Positions 1 to 14,800 of a DNA stretch of 64,000 bases are shown here, piece by piece (position 1 is the stretch's first letter; each line of letters begins with the position of its first letter). This DNA comes from Mytilus galloprovincialis (Eukaryota > Mollusca > Bivalvia > Mytilida > Mytilidae). The position numbers were made by a program, and so were the translations under genes. Where the stretch lies: positions 61,040,439 to 61,104,438 of the forward strand of contig NC_134847.1 of NCBI RefSeq assembly GCF_965363235.1, in the 5' to 3' direction. The notes below the pieces were generated by a model. The model was not told where the DNA came from and made no database searches. It saw only the letters and a program-made list of their open reading frames with translations.

Positions 1-1270
1 ATTCAGATAAAAAGTTGGCATTATTCAACTTGAAGTTGTCTTCAGTCTGAATCCCATATTAGGTTACGTTGAAATTCTGTCATAGGGACAAAAACATCTT
101 GAGTAATTTTTGCACACATCACCAGTTTATTCGCCCGTGTTTACCAGTCCCCCATTAGAGTATATATCCCCTTTTTAGTAATATTTTTAATAGTTAAATT
201 TACCTAGCAGGGAAAGGTTATCGTCTGCAGAATACCATTTTGTCTGAATTGTCAATGAAATTTCAAGTTATTGTCCCTCTTCATGTCTTCTTTTTGTATT
301 TCACTAAACTTATTTTTTTATCTGATGAAAACTATATAGCTAGTAGATATAGTTCGAGAATCTACTGGCATGCGACTCCATACTGAGAATGCCAAACATA
401 TCAGGTATTATTTGTTGTGCAGTCTATTTCATTTCGATTGTCTTCTCCGAAAGAAAAACTGAAATATAGGATACCCATTTTTATTTATCTATGATCTCTG
501 AAGGTCTTTCTAAATTCTCTCTAAATATTGATGATTCTCAAATCTTTATTTCTTTCAATATTTTTTCCCCCGGTTTTGTGTTTGTGCACACATGTTTACT
601 GACAATTTTATTTTCATATTTTATATTCTTAACCAAAAAAAATATGGTTAAAACGGAATTGCCGATAAAATGGGATCCTTTTTTATGACTAAATGGTATT
701 TTAAATGTTGATGTAGACTTCATCAACACGACCTTGCGGGCTCGCTTGCTGATAAAATTAGTATCAAAAACAAAATAATTAAGATCTAAATATCATTCTT
801 CTAACATGTCTATTTAGGAAACCTGCATTGGCAGCTTTTAAATTATTTAAAAAGTTGACTGAACTTTAGTAATGATTTGTTAACCAGTAAAATTTTAAAC
901 GGATATGATATGGGTCATTTTCAGTACATCCATGCTAAAAAATTTATTTCTAATGGAAATTTCAGTTGTAATGGTTTAAATGAAAGCTTGTCGGATTTGT
1001 GATTCAGAACATAATAATAAACACACCTTACATCTATTTTGATAAGATGAAACTGCATTTAAGTCCGATTTTTGGGGTATTTGTGTGCGTACAGTTTCAG
1101 AAAAACACATTTCAAATGATTATTTTCCGATTTTCTGATCGCCTTGATATTTGCAAAAGGGACTTTTTAAGAACGTTAATTATTACTCTAACGAAAAATC
1201 GTAGCTTCTTTATCATTGTATGTAACATATTAACTACAAACTAAATTCAATCAGCGTACGAGAGGTTCAT
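1..1270. other. no gene seen
   Basis: AT-rich sequence with only short open frames (up to about 80 codons) that lack recognisable domains, splice context or repeats. I see nothing I can support as a gene here. Confidence 0.6.
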
Positions 1271-1767
1271 GTCTATCCTGTTGCCGCTACTTAAATCAGC
1301 CGTTAAATTATTCTTCCTATGAATATTGATCAATATTGAATCAGTCAGTGTTGATTTCAAAAGTGCAAAGTAATCTTTACAAAAGTCATTTAAAACGCCT
1401 CGTTTCTTCAACGACAGTGTAGAGAACAGAAATTTCAAGACATTTAGTGAAAAAAATAGAGTGTACTTTTGTTCATGTCTATGCTGTTACCAACAATTTT
1501 GATTAATTACACAAACAGTATGCTTGTAAAAAGTGCAGTAACATGTTGAAAACCAAATTCACAATAGAAAACCATAATCACTTCACCAAAGGGAGAAGTT
1601 ATTTCACAACAGCAATCAAAAACGAAAAATTGTCTATCCTGTTATGTCTATCCTGTTACTATGGTTGCTATGGTTACAGTAACAGTATAGACAATTGTAG
1701 ACAAAAACGTCGTTAAATTTTTTATCTTAACATATAGGTGCAAAACGAAAAAGGTAACAGGATAGAC
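1271..1767. mobile_element. short terminal-inverted-repeat element with GTCTATCCTGTTRCC ends
   Basis: The left end GTCTATCCTGTTGCC (1271-1285) is matched in inverted orientation by GGTAACAGGATAGAC (1753-1767), 14 of 15 bases. The same motif recurs inside, near 1477 and twice near 1631-1660, and inverted near 1677. About 500 bp long with no coding capacity, so most likely a non-autonomous DNA transposon with subterminal repeats. No convincing target-site duplication was found. Confidence 0.5.
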
Positions 1768-2391
1768 TTTTATATAGTGATATATCAGATTGAGAAACGT
1801 ACGTTCCTGTTAGGCAGCAACCATTTGATTTTCTGGGGGGGGGGCCTTAGCAATGAAATAAAGAGAAAAGTAAACTAACTTATGAGGGATTTACTTGATG
1901 TTGGGTTTGTTTGAAAGGGTGAAAAAATGCCGAACAATATAAATTGCTATCTAATTAGACTTGCATTACTGGTGGTAATTTTTACAACCTTTGAAAACCA
2001 ATTTTTAGGGGCATTTTACAGTACAACAAGCTAGGATGAAAAAAATTGTAATCATTTTGTTCTTTGTTTTTGCCAAATTGCTCATCGTACCACAGTGCAT
2101 CGTACCCTTTTTTTACTCAAAACTAGTTGTCCAGCTTTTTTAAAATTTCATCCTGCCCCCACAAAAGATAAAAAAGGAGCCTCTCCCTAAAACTTTAAAA
2201 CTATACAAATCCTTGCCACCGTAACTATAGTCTTGTTTAATATATGCATGGTCTAACATTGTTGGTCATATTCCTGTTATACATTTTGTTTTATTGTTTT
2301 AAAAGCAGGTCATACATTTGTTTAAATGAGTAGTAAAGGAGAAGGAGGAGAGCTAAAGAATAAGAAACAGTTCAAAGTAATAAACCAGAAC
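1768..2391. other. no gene seen
   Basis: Noncoding AT-rich sequence with homopolymer runs (for example a G9 run near 1836). Nothing further could be supported. Confidence 0.5.
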
Positions 2392-2480
2392 AAGATAAGA
2401 TAAGATAAGATAAGATATTTTATTTTCCAATTATGGGCCCCAAAGGGCATAAACATTACAACATCAATAATTTTTTCATA
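2392..2480 (-). repeat. LINE 3' tail fragment with (ATCTT)n tail
   Basis: Read on the minus strand, a short unique stretch runs into about five ATCTT units. Short non-LTR retrotransposon 3' ends with a pentanucleotide tail like this are common in mollusc genomes. No coding part remains, so it is a dead-on-arrival 5'-truncated copy or a mobilised tail. Confidence 0.5.
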
Positions 2481-2789
2481 ATACAATACAAACAATGAGA
2501 TAAAAAAAAAAAAAGTTAAACGAGAACTATTTAAGTTCTTAAAGAATACGTAGATAAAGAATCTATAGTATGTTTTTTTTTTTTAATACTAATGCATTTT
2601 ATTGCAAGTGTGGTTGATATAGATAACAAACAAGCAGCCCAAAAAGAAAAAAAGAAAAATAGATATCCACATAATTTTAGCCTGGTCCGGGTTCCTGTAC
2701 AACTTTCCCTTGTGGTCTACGAAGTCCAAAACAGGAAACCAGGTGAAGTTTTACCTGTGTTTACCTGTGCATCCATTTCCTGTTTCAAA

Positions 2790-2847
2790 ATGGAAATCAG
2801 ATTTGTTTACATTTTGAATTTACTGTCAATAATTCAAATATCCGAAG
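2790..2847 (+). CDS. proposed first coding exon (signal peptide) of the CUB-Ly6 gene
   Basis: ATG in AAAATGG context, then 19 codons giving a short polar start and a hydrophobic core (FVYILNLLSIIQI), then a phase-1 donor GAAG|GTAAAG. The downstream CUB exon at 10960 has a phase-1 acceptor, and the joined product begins its mature part right after SEG, a plausible signal-peptidase site. The whole 88-codon open frame around it (2592-2858) is not convincing as a gene of its own. Confidence 0.6.
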
Positions 2848-5800
2848 GTAAAGATTAAGCTTAAACATTAACAGCTAGTTAAGAAACAAACAACACAAGT
2901 CCTGAAAATTTTAATGTCTGCGAAAGACAGTCAATAGACATCAAATTTGGCACCAACACCACAAAAAAGGACAAAAAATACGTTGCAATCAGATAAGGCC
3001 AATCTCTCTCAAACTGTTTAAAGCCTTTTAATTGTAAATCAATAAAACAGTTACATATTTTTGCACTTCAACACTTACAAAAAATATTATATGATTTAGT
3101 ATAAGCAATGACATTTAAGGTAGCACAATACAAAGATTTTTCATCCTCAATCAGACATCTTTAAACTGATGTAATTCCACTTATCTTTCTTTAAATTTTA
3201 TAAATGAGGTACCAAAAGAAAGAAGAAGGATTAATCTTTCAAATTGTGAAAAATCGAATATGGCTGCCATTTTCAAGACGGCGAAAAAACGTTATAAATA
3301 TCAAGATTGTCCGCAAGGTATTCTATATAATTTCGGAAATTAAAGTAATGATTCTTTAAAAATGGTCTTCATGTTCTTGAATTTGTTATCAATTAATTTT
3401 AAAATATAAAAAAAAATAATTTGGTTATATCTATAACACATACATTTGCAAATATGGCTGCATATATATACAAAAACAAATAGTGAAATTCAAAATGTTA
3501 ATCAAATTATGTTACATGTTATTGTTATCGTTCTTTAAACGCTTTAAGTTTTAATGGTTGGAAGGAAATAGGTTGAAGCGAGTCGATTGAACTTTGATAT
3601 AGGTCGGTTAAATGTGGTGGAATATTACATTGTAGGTAACTTATCTGAACTTTGAGGCAGTGCCGAGGGCACCTTGTCTCGTGTCTCTTCAATGCCACGT
3701 CTTACGTCACTTATCACGTTTTCATCTGCCGTACCCACTACATCGTCAAATTATTCTATGTAATCAATAGGTGTACCTTTCTGCGGGCGGATTAAACGAT
3801 TGCCATCATTTAAAATGGTTAAGGGGCAACTTTTTCCTTTTCCAACTACGTGCGAAACCAATTCGCAACTAATCAGCGAGCATGGTCCTAAAATGCACTC
3901 CTGGTCAGCACTTTAATTAGTTTTAATGGTAACAGTCATTTCTGAGTTTGGCGGAACTGTGATGGTTCGTTTTATGCAAACATGCTGAGTTGAAATCTCG
4001 TTTCCACTCTTAACAAATGACGCATTTATCACTTAATTGTTGATGGTAAGTGTGGGAGTACTCAGATTTATATCCCTGCGCTCAGTGTGTCCAAAATATC
4101 TAGCCTAAGTATAACATCGTCTGTTAATGGCTCTTTGCACACATCCCATCGTATGTTTACTCTATCAATGTCGAGAGTCGTTCTTTATAATCTTCCCAAA
4201 AACAAGCTGTTCACCTACGTAGCGTTACGGTCTCCAAATCTCCATTATCTGCCGGAATTAATTTCTCATTTACTAATGTTATAATTGCAGCAGTGTCCAC
4301 AATCATGCTCACATTCTGGTCATGTATAGTACCTCGTACTGCTAAGCTCTTTCAAATGGTTTGTCTGATGACAATATCGGACGAGGCCGCGAGCCTCTGT
4401 TCGATGTTGTGATGAGGTGATATTTCATGGCCAATAGACATGGGAGTCGAGCGCTGGCCTACTGGCCCAACCCTTTGCTGTTTAAAGACTCCATTGTTGG
4501 GGTTGCAGCTTGATTTGCTCTGTATCCTGGTGAAGGTGACCGTTGTCTGAAATAACCGGGATTTCTGGAGTTTGTCTGTGGAGATGCTAACCGTTTTCCT
4601 TAGTGGCTATATGATATCTGGCTTAGTGAGGGTGTTGTTGGTCAATAGGCATTAAACTTGGTTGTATTTCTATCTGGCGATCTACCGCGATTGTATGTAT
4701 CATGAGATATTCCACATGTATATTGATCAGTTGATCTTCCATTGAACTGGTGATCTTCGATGATTATTTGATCAGAAGAACCAAGGTTATATTGATCGGC
4801 CAATCCAGGATTATGCTGATTAGTTGAAAGCATAACATCAGCTATTTTTTGACAATTTGTATGAGGTTATGCACCTCATTTTCCAAAGGACTGCTCATAT
4901 TTCCTTTATCGGTCGGTGATACTGCGCCAACAGCAAAGTAGACTTGCCGATCTGCATAATTGGCACTATTTAATCCATATATCGCCATCTGATTGGCTAT
5001 TTAGGTTTTCAATTGTTTTAACGCCTTGTTGAATGTTTCTGGGTTCTTCTCTATTACATGCCTTGCAGAATCTTTGTCTTTACATCCTGGGAGGAATGCT
5101 TCGGTTCCAATCTGGTTTGATCGTCTTTCTTTCTTGCTGAAGCGCTGCTCAAATGCTTTTCTGAAGGCCTTGGAATCATCATCTGTCTTTACTTGCGAGC
5201 GTACTCAAAGCCAACATCGGCCTGGCAATCTGGGAGCCTACACACATTTTTCCTGTTTTTCCCATTGTCATCTACAGGCAGTTCGTTCAAATTGGTAAAT
5301 GAATGCCTCCCAATTCAAGGATCCTCTTCAATTGAATATTTGCATTTTTGGGAGCTGTGGGCTTAGTCTATGTTCCCTTGCACCAAGATTTTATTGCCAT
5401 CAGGTATATTCTCTCTCCAATGACGAGTCTGAAGAAGAGCTGTTGGCACACTCTTTTAGTTTCCTCTGCCCTTTCCTTGATCGGTCAGTGGAGTCAGCTT
5501 GCTGTTATGGGAAGCCTGTTAGAGCTCCAGGAGCTGACGAGGTTGTCATAATTGTCCACTAATTCACTTACAACAGGCAACAGATGCCAGTTGTTGGAAG
5601 GTACCCTGCTGTACAAATGCACTTTTAAATTGAACTGTGTCTCCTTCCTCAGTTGTTGTCAGCTTGTCCATCCGTTTCACCACAACATTGAATATCTTAT
5701 TGGTCTGACTATCAATTACGCCAAGCAATTAACACTAGCCTTGTGGTCTATTCTGTCTTCAGACTGCTGAAGTTGCTGAGATATTGCTCCCATCTGTTCG

Positions 5801-8800
5801 TTATTAATATTCATTGCCTCTTTCTGTTCAGCTTGCATCGTAATTAGACACACATATATTTGATCAATTCTCGCTTCGCTCTGTTTTATATTGCGGAAAA
5901 TCTCAGCTGTTCTTTGAGCGTTAGATTTCCTATCTGCTAAAAATTCTTGGTACAATTGTTTAATAGTCATTTCTGAAAGCATCTTCAGCTGTGGGTTCCT
6001 CTAGATCCCCAAGTGATTCAGTTTCTGCCATTTCAATGTTCTTGTCCTTGTTGTCCTCAATTCCTGCCATTTCACTGATATGTGCTTAAATGATTCTCAA
6101 TTCACAGTATAATATCTCAAATTGCATAATATTTGCGACCCAAGAAATAAGATAGGCACTGAATAATATCTTAGGGCAAATAAATCCCAAATCACAGCTT
6201 TTAGGTCTGACCCAAGACAACAAATAGTGCAGCTTTTAATGAAAGCTACTACTGCAGCTTTTTATGAAAGCTACTACTTTGTGTTTGAAATGACAAGCCA
6301 GGCAAAATCAAAAAGTACAGAACTGCGACAGAGACTAAATGACACTATAGATCCATAAAAGACTTAAATTCAGGTCTATTCTCAATAATGAATATTTGCT
6401 TATTTTTCAAGGCGGCCATTTTGAATTTCAAAGATAGATCAAAACAAAATCTTGCTAAGTACACCAATTCATTCAAATATGTTGATTTTTGTGCTTCCAG
6501 CATCAAATCCACTGTGGTTTGTTCAATACTGGAAAATATTTTAAAATGTATGGCAGCCATCTTGAAATAAGCCGCCATATTGAATGCTGAGGGTGGGTCC
6601 ATAGCTTGTATTGCTCAATACACAAAAATGTACCATCATGCAAAATTTGGTGCTTTCCTCATTATTTGAGCAATTTTTCACCGATCGGCCGGACTATACC
6701 TGTATACTGTTGAGTTAAAAAAAAAAAAACACAGATTCAGATTCAATAGTTTATTAAAGTCTCACCACATACATACAAGTATAAACACAATATAATATCA
6801 AGCACACAATATAAAAATTTAGAATGCATGTTCCATTCTTAAAAGAACTATGAGAGACTGTTATATACAATTATAAAACAACAGAATTAAAACATAGTTT
6901 TGTTATTTACACTAAACAGAAAATTTCAATATCACCATGCACATTCAAGGATAAAACCTGATACATGTACATAATAAAAATAACAATGATTTTTAACAGT
7001 ATAAGATACTATTTCGCAATAAAATATTATGGCAGGTTTTGGCAACAGAACTACAAACATTTTCATTTTTGAACAAAAATATAAATTTTTCATCATCTGA
7101 CAAACATGACAAAGTTAAAAACATATTGTCATGTTGAATTATATCAATAAATAAAGACTGCCTTAAATCTTCATATAATGGACATGTTAACAGTACATGT
7201 TTTTTTCATCTTCTATATCATCACAATTGAAACATAATCTTTTATCTAATTCTAATCTTTCGTAACGACCAGTTTCAATTTTTAAAGGTGCTACTCCACA
7301 TCCAAATTTTGCATATGCACTGCGATATCAAATAGGTATATTTTGCAACAAATATTGTTCAGTAGAGTAAATAAATTTGAACAATTTATAAGTTCTCAAC
7401 TTATTTCCTTGACCATAAGAATCAAGCCTTGTACTCCATTCAGTTTTATAATTATCAAAAATACTAACGTCTAACTGATGAATTATATTTTTGTCCAGTT
7501 TTTAATCATCTACATTACAAAATCTGTCCATATTGTAAAGTTTCAACATTTTTATTACTTTATAACTCCAATTTTTAATTTTATAACTACTTTTTCTAAT
7601 TGACCATATACATTGTAAATACTCTGTGTTGAAGGCCGTACATTGACCTATAATGGTTTACTTTTATAAATTTGTTATTTGGATGGAGAGTTGTCTCATT
7701 GGCACTCACACCACATCTTCCTATATCTATTTATAATTTTTCCTGTCTTTATCCATTTTTGTACATCTTGCCCAGTGTCTTAAAATGTTAGACCACTGTT
7801 TAGCATATGGAGGCTTCCAACCTATATCACCTGAAACAGCATCATTGGGGTATACTTTCCAACTCCCATATAAAATCTCATGGCTCGGCTCTGAACTGCT
7901 GAGATGTAGGAGAACTCACTTGTACCCCAAATAGCTGAGCCGTAATTGATGACTGACCAAACTAAAGTGTCCAACAATTTGGTGAAAATATTGTGTTGAA
8001 AGCCACCATGTGCTTTACATTTGACTATAAGAAGGCCTAATGCCCGACTTGCTGACTTTGCAACTGCCTTTGCCATAACTTTATAATCTAAAAATTCATT
8101 TAATACTAAATCTAAATATTGATAGCTAGAAACATAATCAATGACTTCACCATTTATATTAAAAACAAAATCTGATCTTATCACAGAGGGATTTCTAAAA
8201 TGCATGATTTTTGATTTATTTAAATTAACTTTTAAACAATTATCATTACGCCATACACCTACATGTAATACATTAATCAATTTCTGCATATCTTCTGTAT
8301 TTTCAGACAATAAAACAAGATCATCTGCATATAATAAAATAGCAACCTTTTCGCCGTGAATGTCTATACCAATATTTAATGCTTTTATATCATCAATTAA
8401 GTTATTAATGAAAATATTAAACATGACTGGATAAAACACATCCTTGTTTCAAACCAGTATTTACACTGAACCAATCGGTAGTATTTCCGTTCACACAAAC
8501 ACAGCATTCTATATTTGAATAAATGGCTTGCAAAGCACACATAAACTTTGTACTTATACCTAAATCTGTTAATTTGTTAAACAATAGTGACCTATTAATT
8601 GTATCATATGCCTTCTTAAAATCTACAAAAGAGACAAAAGTTGACAATTTACATTTTTTCCTAGTTTCAATTATTGACGTTAAAGTGGAGACAAGGTCAA
8701 TAGTACTCCTGCCTTTGATAAAACCATTTTTTTCATCATTAATTATCTCCCTTTCATCTAACCATTCTGTTAATTTATTATTTAAAACACTACAATAAAG

Positions 8801-11800
8801 TTTGTATGCACATGGTGCTAAAGTAATACCTCTGTATGACAACGGATCTCTAGGATCAGAAGTTGAACATTTTGGTATTGGATTAATTATACCTTTATTC
8901 CAAGTATTTGGAATTTTACCAGATTTAAAACATAAATTAAATAATTTTGTTAAAGTACAAATAACTAAGAAATTTTACACAATTCAGATTGAATTAAATC
9001 TTCACCTGGACGTCGACTTTTATTATTCTTTGAACTCATGACAATATTATGAACTTCATCAAAAGTTATTTCATTATCTAATAAATCAGAAACAATTATA
9101 TTTTCTAAATTTAAATCTTCTTTTACAAGTTTAGGATCTGAGTTGTTACTCTGATTTAACAAATTATAAAAACAATCCTTCCATTTATGCAATACTGAGT
9201 CCAAATTGTTTGTTACAGAGCCGTCTGACAGCACAACTTCATTCGGAATAGCCGATTGCCTTTCATTACCTATACCAATGTTACCAATTTTCCGCCAAAA
9301 TTGTTTGGAGTCATTATTGTTCATATATAACAAGTCTTCTTGACATTGGTGCCAATAACAGTGTTTAGATTGTTGAACAAGTTTATCAAAGTCTAAATTC
9401 TCTTGTTCAAATACAGAGTTCTTAATGCAGATTTATTGCTATTGTTCGTACAACACAGATACTGGTTCTCGGCCGAACATGTCTCATTCCACTTTGAAGT
9501 CAAGTCATTGGACAACCACGGTTTCTTGAAACGTCTTCTTTTATTTATGTACTTGATTAAAGTTATTAATTAATTGAAAAGAAAATTTATCAAAACATCA
9601 GTCATATAATGTTGAGAAAACTTTAAATAAGTAACTTTTGTATTCTAACTGCTTGATGCTTTTTAACATGTAATGCATGATAAAATCCAACCCCCAAAAT
9701 AGATCATGATCGAATTTATACATTTTTAGAATTATTTATATATATCTGGGACTATTATGCTAGTATACTTAGTATAATAGTCCCAGATATTATATCAAAT
9801 ATCATTGGATGCCGAATTGACTTTAAATAGGTGCCGATTTGACTAGATGCGGATTCAACCAGGTGCCGATTTAACTTTTTCTATTGGTGCCCATTTGACT
9901 TGTACCCATCCTTAGTATAAGATCTCCAGCAAACTAAAATCAGGCACTTTAGATTCTGTGAAACATACATGTTCTGACTCATGACTGTGTTTTGAACAAG
10001 GAGTCTCTTAATCTTTAGAAATAGTTTAATTCTCTAAACCACTCTGTCTCATTGACAACTGACATCATAATGGACTTAAGGTCTTAGCCATTAATGCATT
10101 TGACAAAGGTTGATCCACCTCAAAATTATAGAACCTGGAGTCAAAAGTTGGTAATATGAAAATGTTCTATTCTAAACAATAATAATTATGACAAAATGAA
10201 GTCCTGTTTTACAATGAAGCAACTTATGTTGCAGTTTTTATTAGCTCACCTGGTCCATCTTCGTCATCATTTACTTTTTACATTTTGAACTTCTTCTAGA
10301 GAAACACTGAATGTAATGAAACCAAACATGGCATGAATGTTCCTTATAAGGTGCTGTAGTTTAGGCTATCCATCATCTAAGATGGCCGTAAACTGGGTGA
10401 TTCATGAATATTCCTTATGAGATGATGACCAAGTGTTGTAACTTTATAGGTGATCAATCAACTGATATAGTTGTCAGCGGGGGATACCCTTTAACATACA
10501 TGTAGGACCCTATGGACAATACATAAAAATGTCTTCTCTAATTAGAAAACCTCTGTATATTTAATATTAAACCAAAATTGGCCTCAAATTATCATTAATG
10601 ATAATGATTTTAATCTATTTTTACATGATTTCCAAAACCAAGTAGCATCAGGTGAATGACACAGGCTCTTGGGAGCCTCTAGTTAAGATATTGTGTAAAC
10701 ATGGTAAATAAAGTAAATTAAGTATTATAGATACTTTTGTGCACTCATGTGTATTAATCATAACACTACAATAAACCTGTATCTGTCACTTCTTACAAAC
10801 AAAGGCTACAGTAACATCATAACATGCATGACATGTATAAATAATGATTATTTGGTGAATTTGTTAGAACTAATAATAGAGAGGGTTTTGACTTCGATTG
10901 ACTGTTCAGTGTTACTTGTCATTTTTATCTTTTTCTTATTTTATATATATCTGTTTTAGGTAGCATAGTTGTACAATCTAATGATTACTGTTCAGTTTGT
11001 TCTGAGGAATACTGCAGGAATACTCAATACTATAAAACAAAATATAGCTTTGCACAGGATGATTACGACACTGTCCAATCACAGTCAGGGAATAATTACT
11101 ACAGAGATGGTCAGAACTGTATTGTATACATCAAGGCTAAACCAAGTCATCAGATAGAGGTTTTATTAACAAGCTTAGATGTTGACTCCAATGGAGAATA
11201 TGATTCCGCTGGATATCCTACAAAATGTTATGACTTTTTGAAACTTTTCAATGGTGAGTCAATATTTCTCTTTCTCTTTCAAAAAATGTGTGGTGGTTCA
11301 ATTCACAGCACTTTGAAGTCAAATAGTCTATTTGCGGGTCCAAATTGGGTTGTTCTAGGATTGAAAACTGCTCTTTTTTCATAATTATAAAAAAGAAGAT
11401 GTGATATGATTGCTAATGAGACAATTCTCCACAAGAGAACAAATGAGACATATATTGTGTTATAATTCAAGTAAACTCAAACTGTAGAGAATACATTGTA
11501 TTTACAAAAAATAAAAACTTCTTTCCTCATTGAACAAACTTCATCAATTTTTTTCACAAAACAGGCATTAATGAGGGTTAGAACAGACATTTACAACTTT
11601 CTAAATGATTGTTTTACTTTGTTAATTACAGGACCAAGAGTAGATAATGCTAGACTATTACCAAAGGTACCAGCCTCTGGTATATGTGGCTCTATGTATA
11701 ACGATGGTGACCTTTCCAATCTTCGTTCCTTTAAGACGACTCAGAATGAACTGACAATTCAGTTTGTAACGGACAACAGAAGGGACAATAAAGCTGGTTT

Positions 11801-14800
11801 CCTGTTGAGAATTACTCAGATTTATTACTCAAATCCTAATAATCTGTATCCAGAGGGAGTAAATCCTGGAGGTAACAGTTTAAAATTCAAATTGTAATAT
11901 GAGAAGTATATGCCTTTTTAGAATCTAAAGGATTATGGGTAATTTCATTGTTCGTACACCAAAATGAAAACAACTTTATGTCATTGTTTCAATTTCCATC
12001 ATAAAGAAAGTTTTGAAACAATCACAAAATTTTGGTGCACCAGTTTAAAAATATTACCCAGAATGCATTAGATTCTGAAAAAGTGATTTGAATTAATTAT
12101 AGAATTTGTCTGTTTAAAGTGTACTGCAGTCTATCCCATCATCAAGGGTGGGACATCCATCAACATTATAATTATTATGGCGGGTCTTACAAGTTTGAAA
12201 TATGAAACATCTGTATTATTTAAAGTGCAGATAAAGGATTTATAATGCAAGCATTTAATTCTTTTTGAGAAGGCCTCTATAAAGAATCATCTAAAATAAG
12301 AGGTGCATTGTCTGTTGAAATCAAACAAGGTTGGAACCCCCTTGTTTTTGATGATCAATGATTTTAAATGGGGCCATATGGTTGGAACTCCCTTTTGGGT
12401 GAATCTCTCCTGGTTCATATCATCCCTAGATTAAGATTAGATCTTGTTATACTAGAATTGGAAACTTCTGCCCTTATGACAATAAAAGTTTTCAGTGAAA
12501 TGATTTCATTTACATTATATTATTGTACAAAACATGTACCTTAAACACAAAATGTACATGTATGTGTGATTTTTTTGTTATTTTATTTTCTAGAAAATTA
12601 TTTGAAAATCATGCTGTCAATAAACTCAATATTTAAATAAATGAATTTGGTTTACTGTTTGTGCTTTTGCTATATTAACACCACAAGTTAGCTTTTAATT
12701 TGTTTTTTTATATGAAACATAAAAATGCAGTCTGCACCAAAAACTTTTTCAACTACTAGTCCGAAGAGCAATATTCTGACATTTTTCTTATTTGGCCTAA
12801 CAAAGTTTTGCAAAAACTTACTAGTCCGAATGAAATTTTACTAGTCTGGGGCGTCGGACTAGTGACTAACCATGCAGACTGAAAATGAAACTCTCTTCAA
12901 TTCTTTTTTATTCTTCTAGGCTGGAATGATGGAACATTCAATGAATTCCAGAACAAGTGGGATGAACAAGATGTGATCCCTGGTGGTATTATCCCCGGGG
13001 GTGGGAATGAGTATGACAAGGAAACAGGGGGTGTGTCTTGTTACACCTGTAATACCTGTAACAAAGAACCATTTGATGCTGAGGCTTCTGGTATTGGTAC
13101 TAAGAGTGGATGTTATATGTGTGTCAAAGCCTGGGATGATGGTTAGTACTTCTAATTTACGAGTGCCCCTCATGGGGTGACCAATTATCATATAATCACA
13201 ATTTTTTTGCCAATATAATCATATAATCATTAATTAATTTTTTAACCACAAAATAATCAAATAATCAAAAACACAGTCTTAGATTATCAAATAATCATGA
13301 AATATTTGGTCTGATAATCAAATAATTACTATAAAAAGTGCCAAGTAATCACGTAATCAACAACCCCTTGAGGAGGCTCGTTTCCCAGGTTTTAAATCTA
13401 TAGAAAATTTTTGCGGTCATATATTGGTATCACGCCGGTGTCATCGTCCGAAGACGGATGGTTTCCGGATAATAACTTTACTATAAGTAAATAGAAATCA
13501 ATAAAATTTTAACATAATGTTTATAACCACAAAAGGAAGTTTGGGATTGATTCTGGGGGTTATGGTCTCAAAGGTTTAGGAATTAGGGACCCGAAGGGGC
13601 CCAAAACAAGCATTTATCTAGTGTCAGGACAATAAGTTGTGTGTAAGTATTTCAATTGTTCTGAAATTGTACCACAATGTTTAATACCATAAGTAGAAGG
13701 TTGGGATATATTTTAAGGGTTACGGGGCAAACAGTCTAGGAATAAAGGGCCAAAAAGGGGCCTAAAACAAGCATTTTTGTAGTTTCAAGACAATAAATTG
13801 GAGTTATCTTTCTTTGTCCAGAATGGTTGTTGAATCACCTAAAACCAATGCTTTATGAAATCTTCTTTGAAAATTGAGAGCATGATAACATATTAGTAAT
13901 GTTAGTAAATGACACAGAAATAAACAGCTATAGGTCACTGTGCAGCCTTTAACAATGAACAGAGCTATAAAAGGCCCCAAAATGACAATTGTAAAACAAT
14001 TCAAACAAGAAACCTGGTTCTGGTCCTGAATATGCATTGCTTCCATCCATGCTGAATAGATACCCTTCAAGATAATTTGCTATACACGGCTACAGTTTTC
14101 AAAAGAACTTATTAATGTACAAATAATATCAACTTTTTTATTTTTGTGGGTGCGAATTTGTATGGATGGCAAAAGAAACTTGCCACTTCGTTGATGCATG
14201 ATTTCATTGTTTTGCCTAAGTCTGCATACAACCTGATAGTAATTTGAATTTTGTTGAAGATAAATTTGTGGTTCACCTGTACCAACAAAACCCCATCAAT
14301 TCAATATTAAAGATTCCACAGTGTATAGTTTCTTTTGAACAAAAATATCATTTAGTGCCTAAAATAATTGAATTAATTATCTTTTTTACAGCGTTTAATA
14401 CTGCTTCAAGAAAATGTTTTACACAGTCAGACTACATATATACCTTAGAAGTTTATGAAGCAGGTAAGAATACAGAATAGGGGCAGTCTGACATTATAGA
14501 GCACTAAGATGCGTTGTGTTGGTCAACCCCATTTATGTTAATAAAATGAACAAGAAACAAATATGTAACACATCAACAAGCAACAACCACTAAATTACAG
14601 GCTCCTGACTTGGAGCAGACACATTCATACAGAATGTTGCAGGATTAAACGTATTAGCGGCATCCCAACCCTCCCCTTACCTGGGACAGTGGTGTAACAG
14701 TACAACATAAGAACGAGCTATAAAAATCAGATGAAAAAGGCTTAACTCATCAGGTGGATGCAAATGGAAATACATCTAAAAACACAAAGTGGACTTGGCC

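Noticed and set aside
5716-5982. 88-codon minus-strand frame that looks like a coiled-coil protein
   Set aside because: It belongs to the gag-like part of the LTR fossil, not to a host gene.
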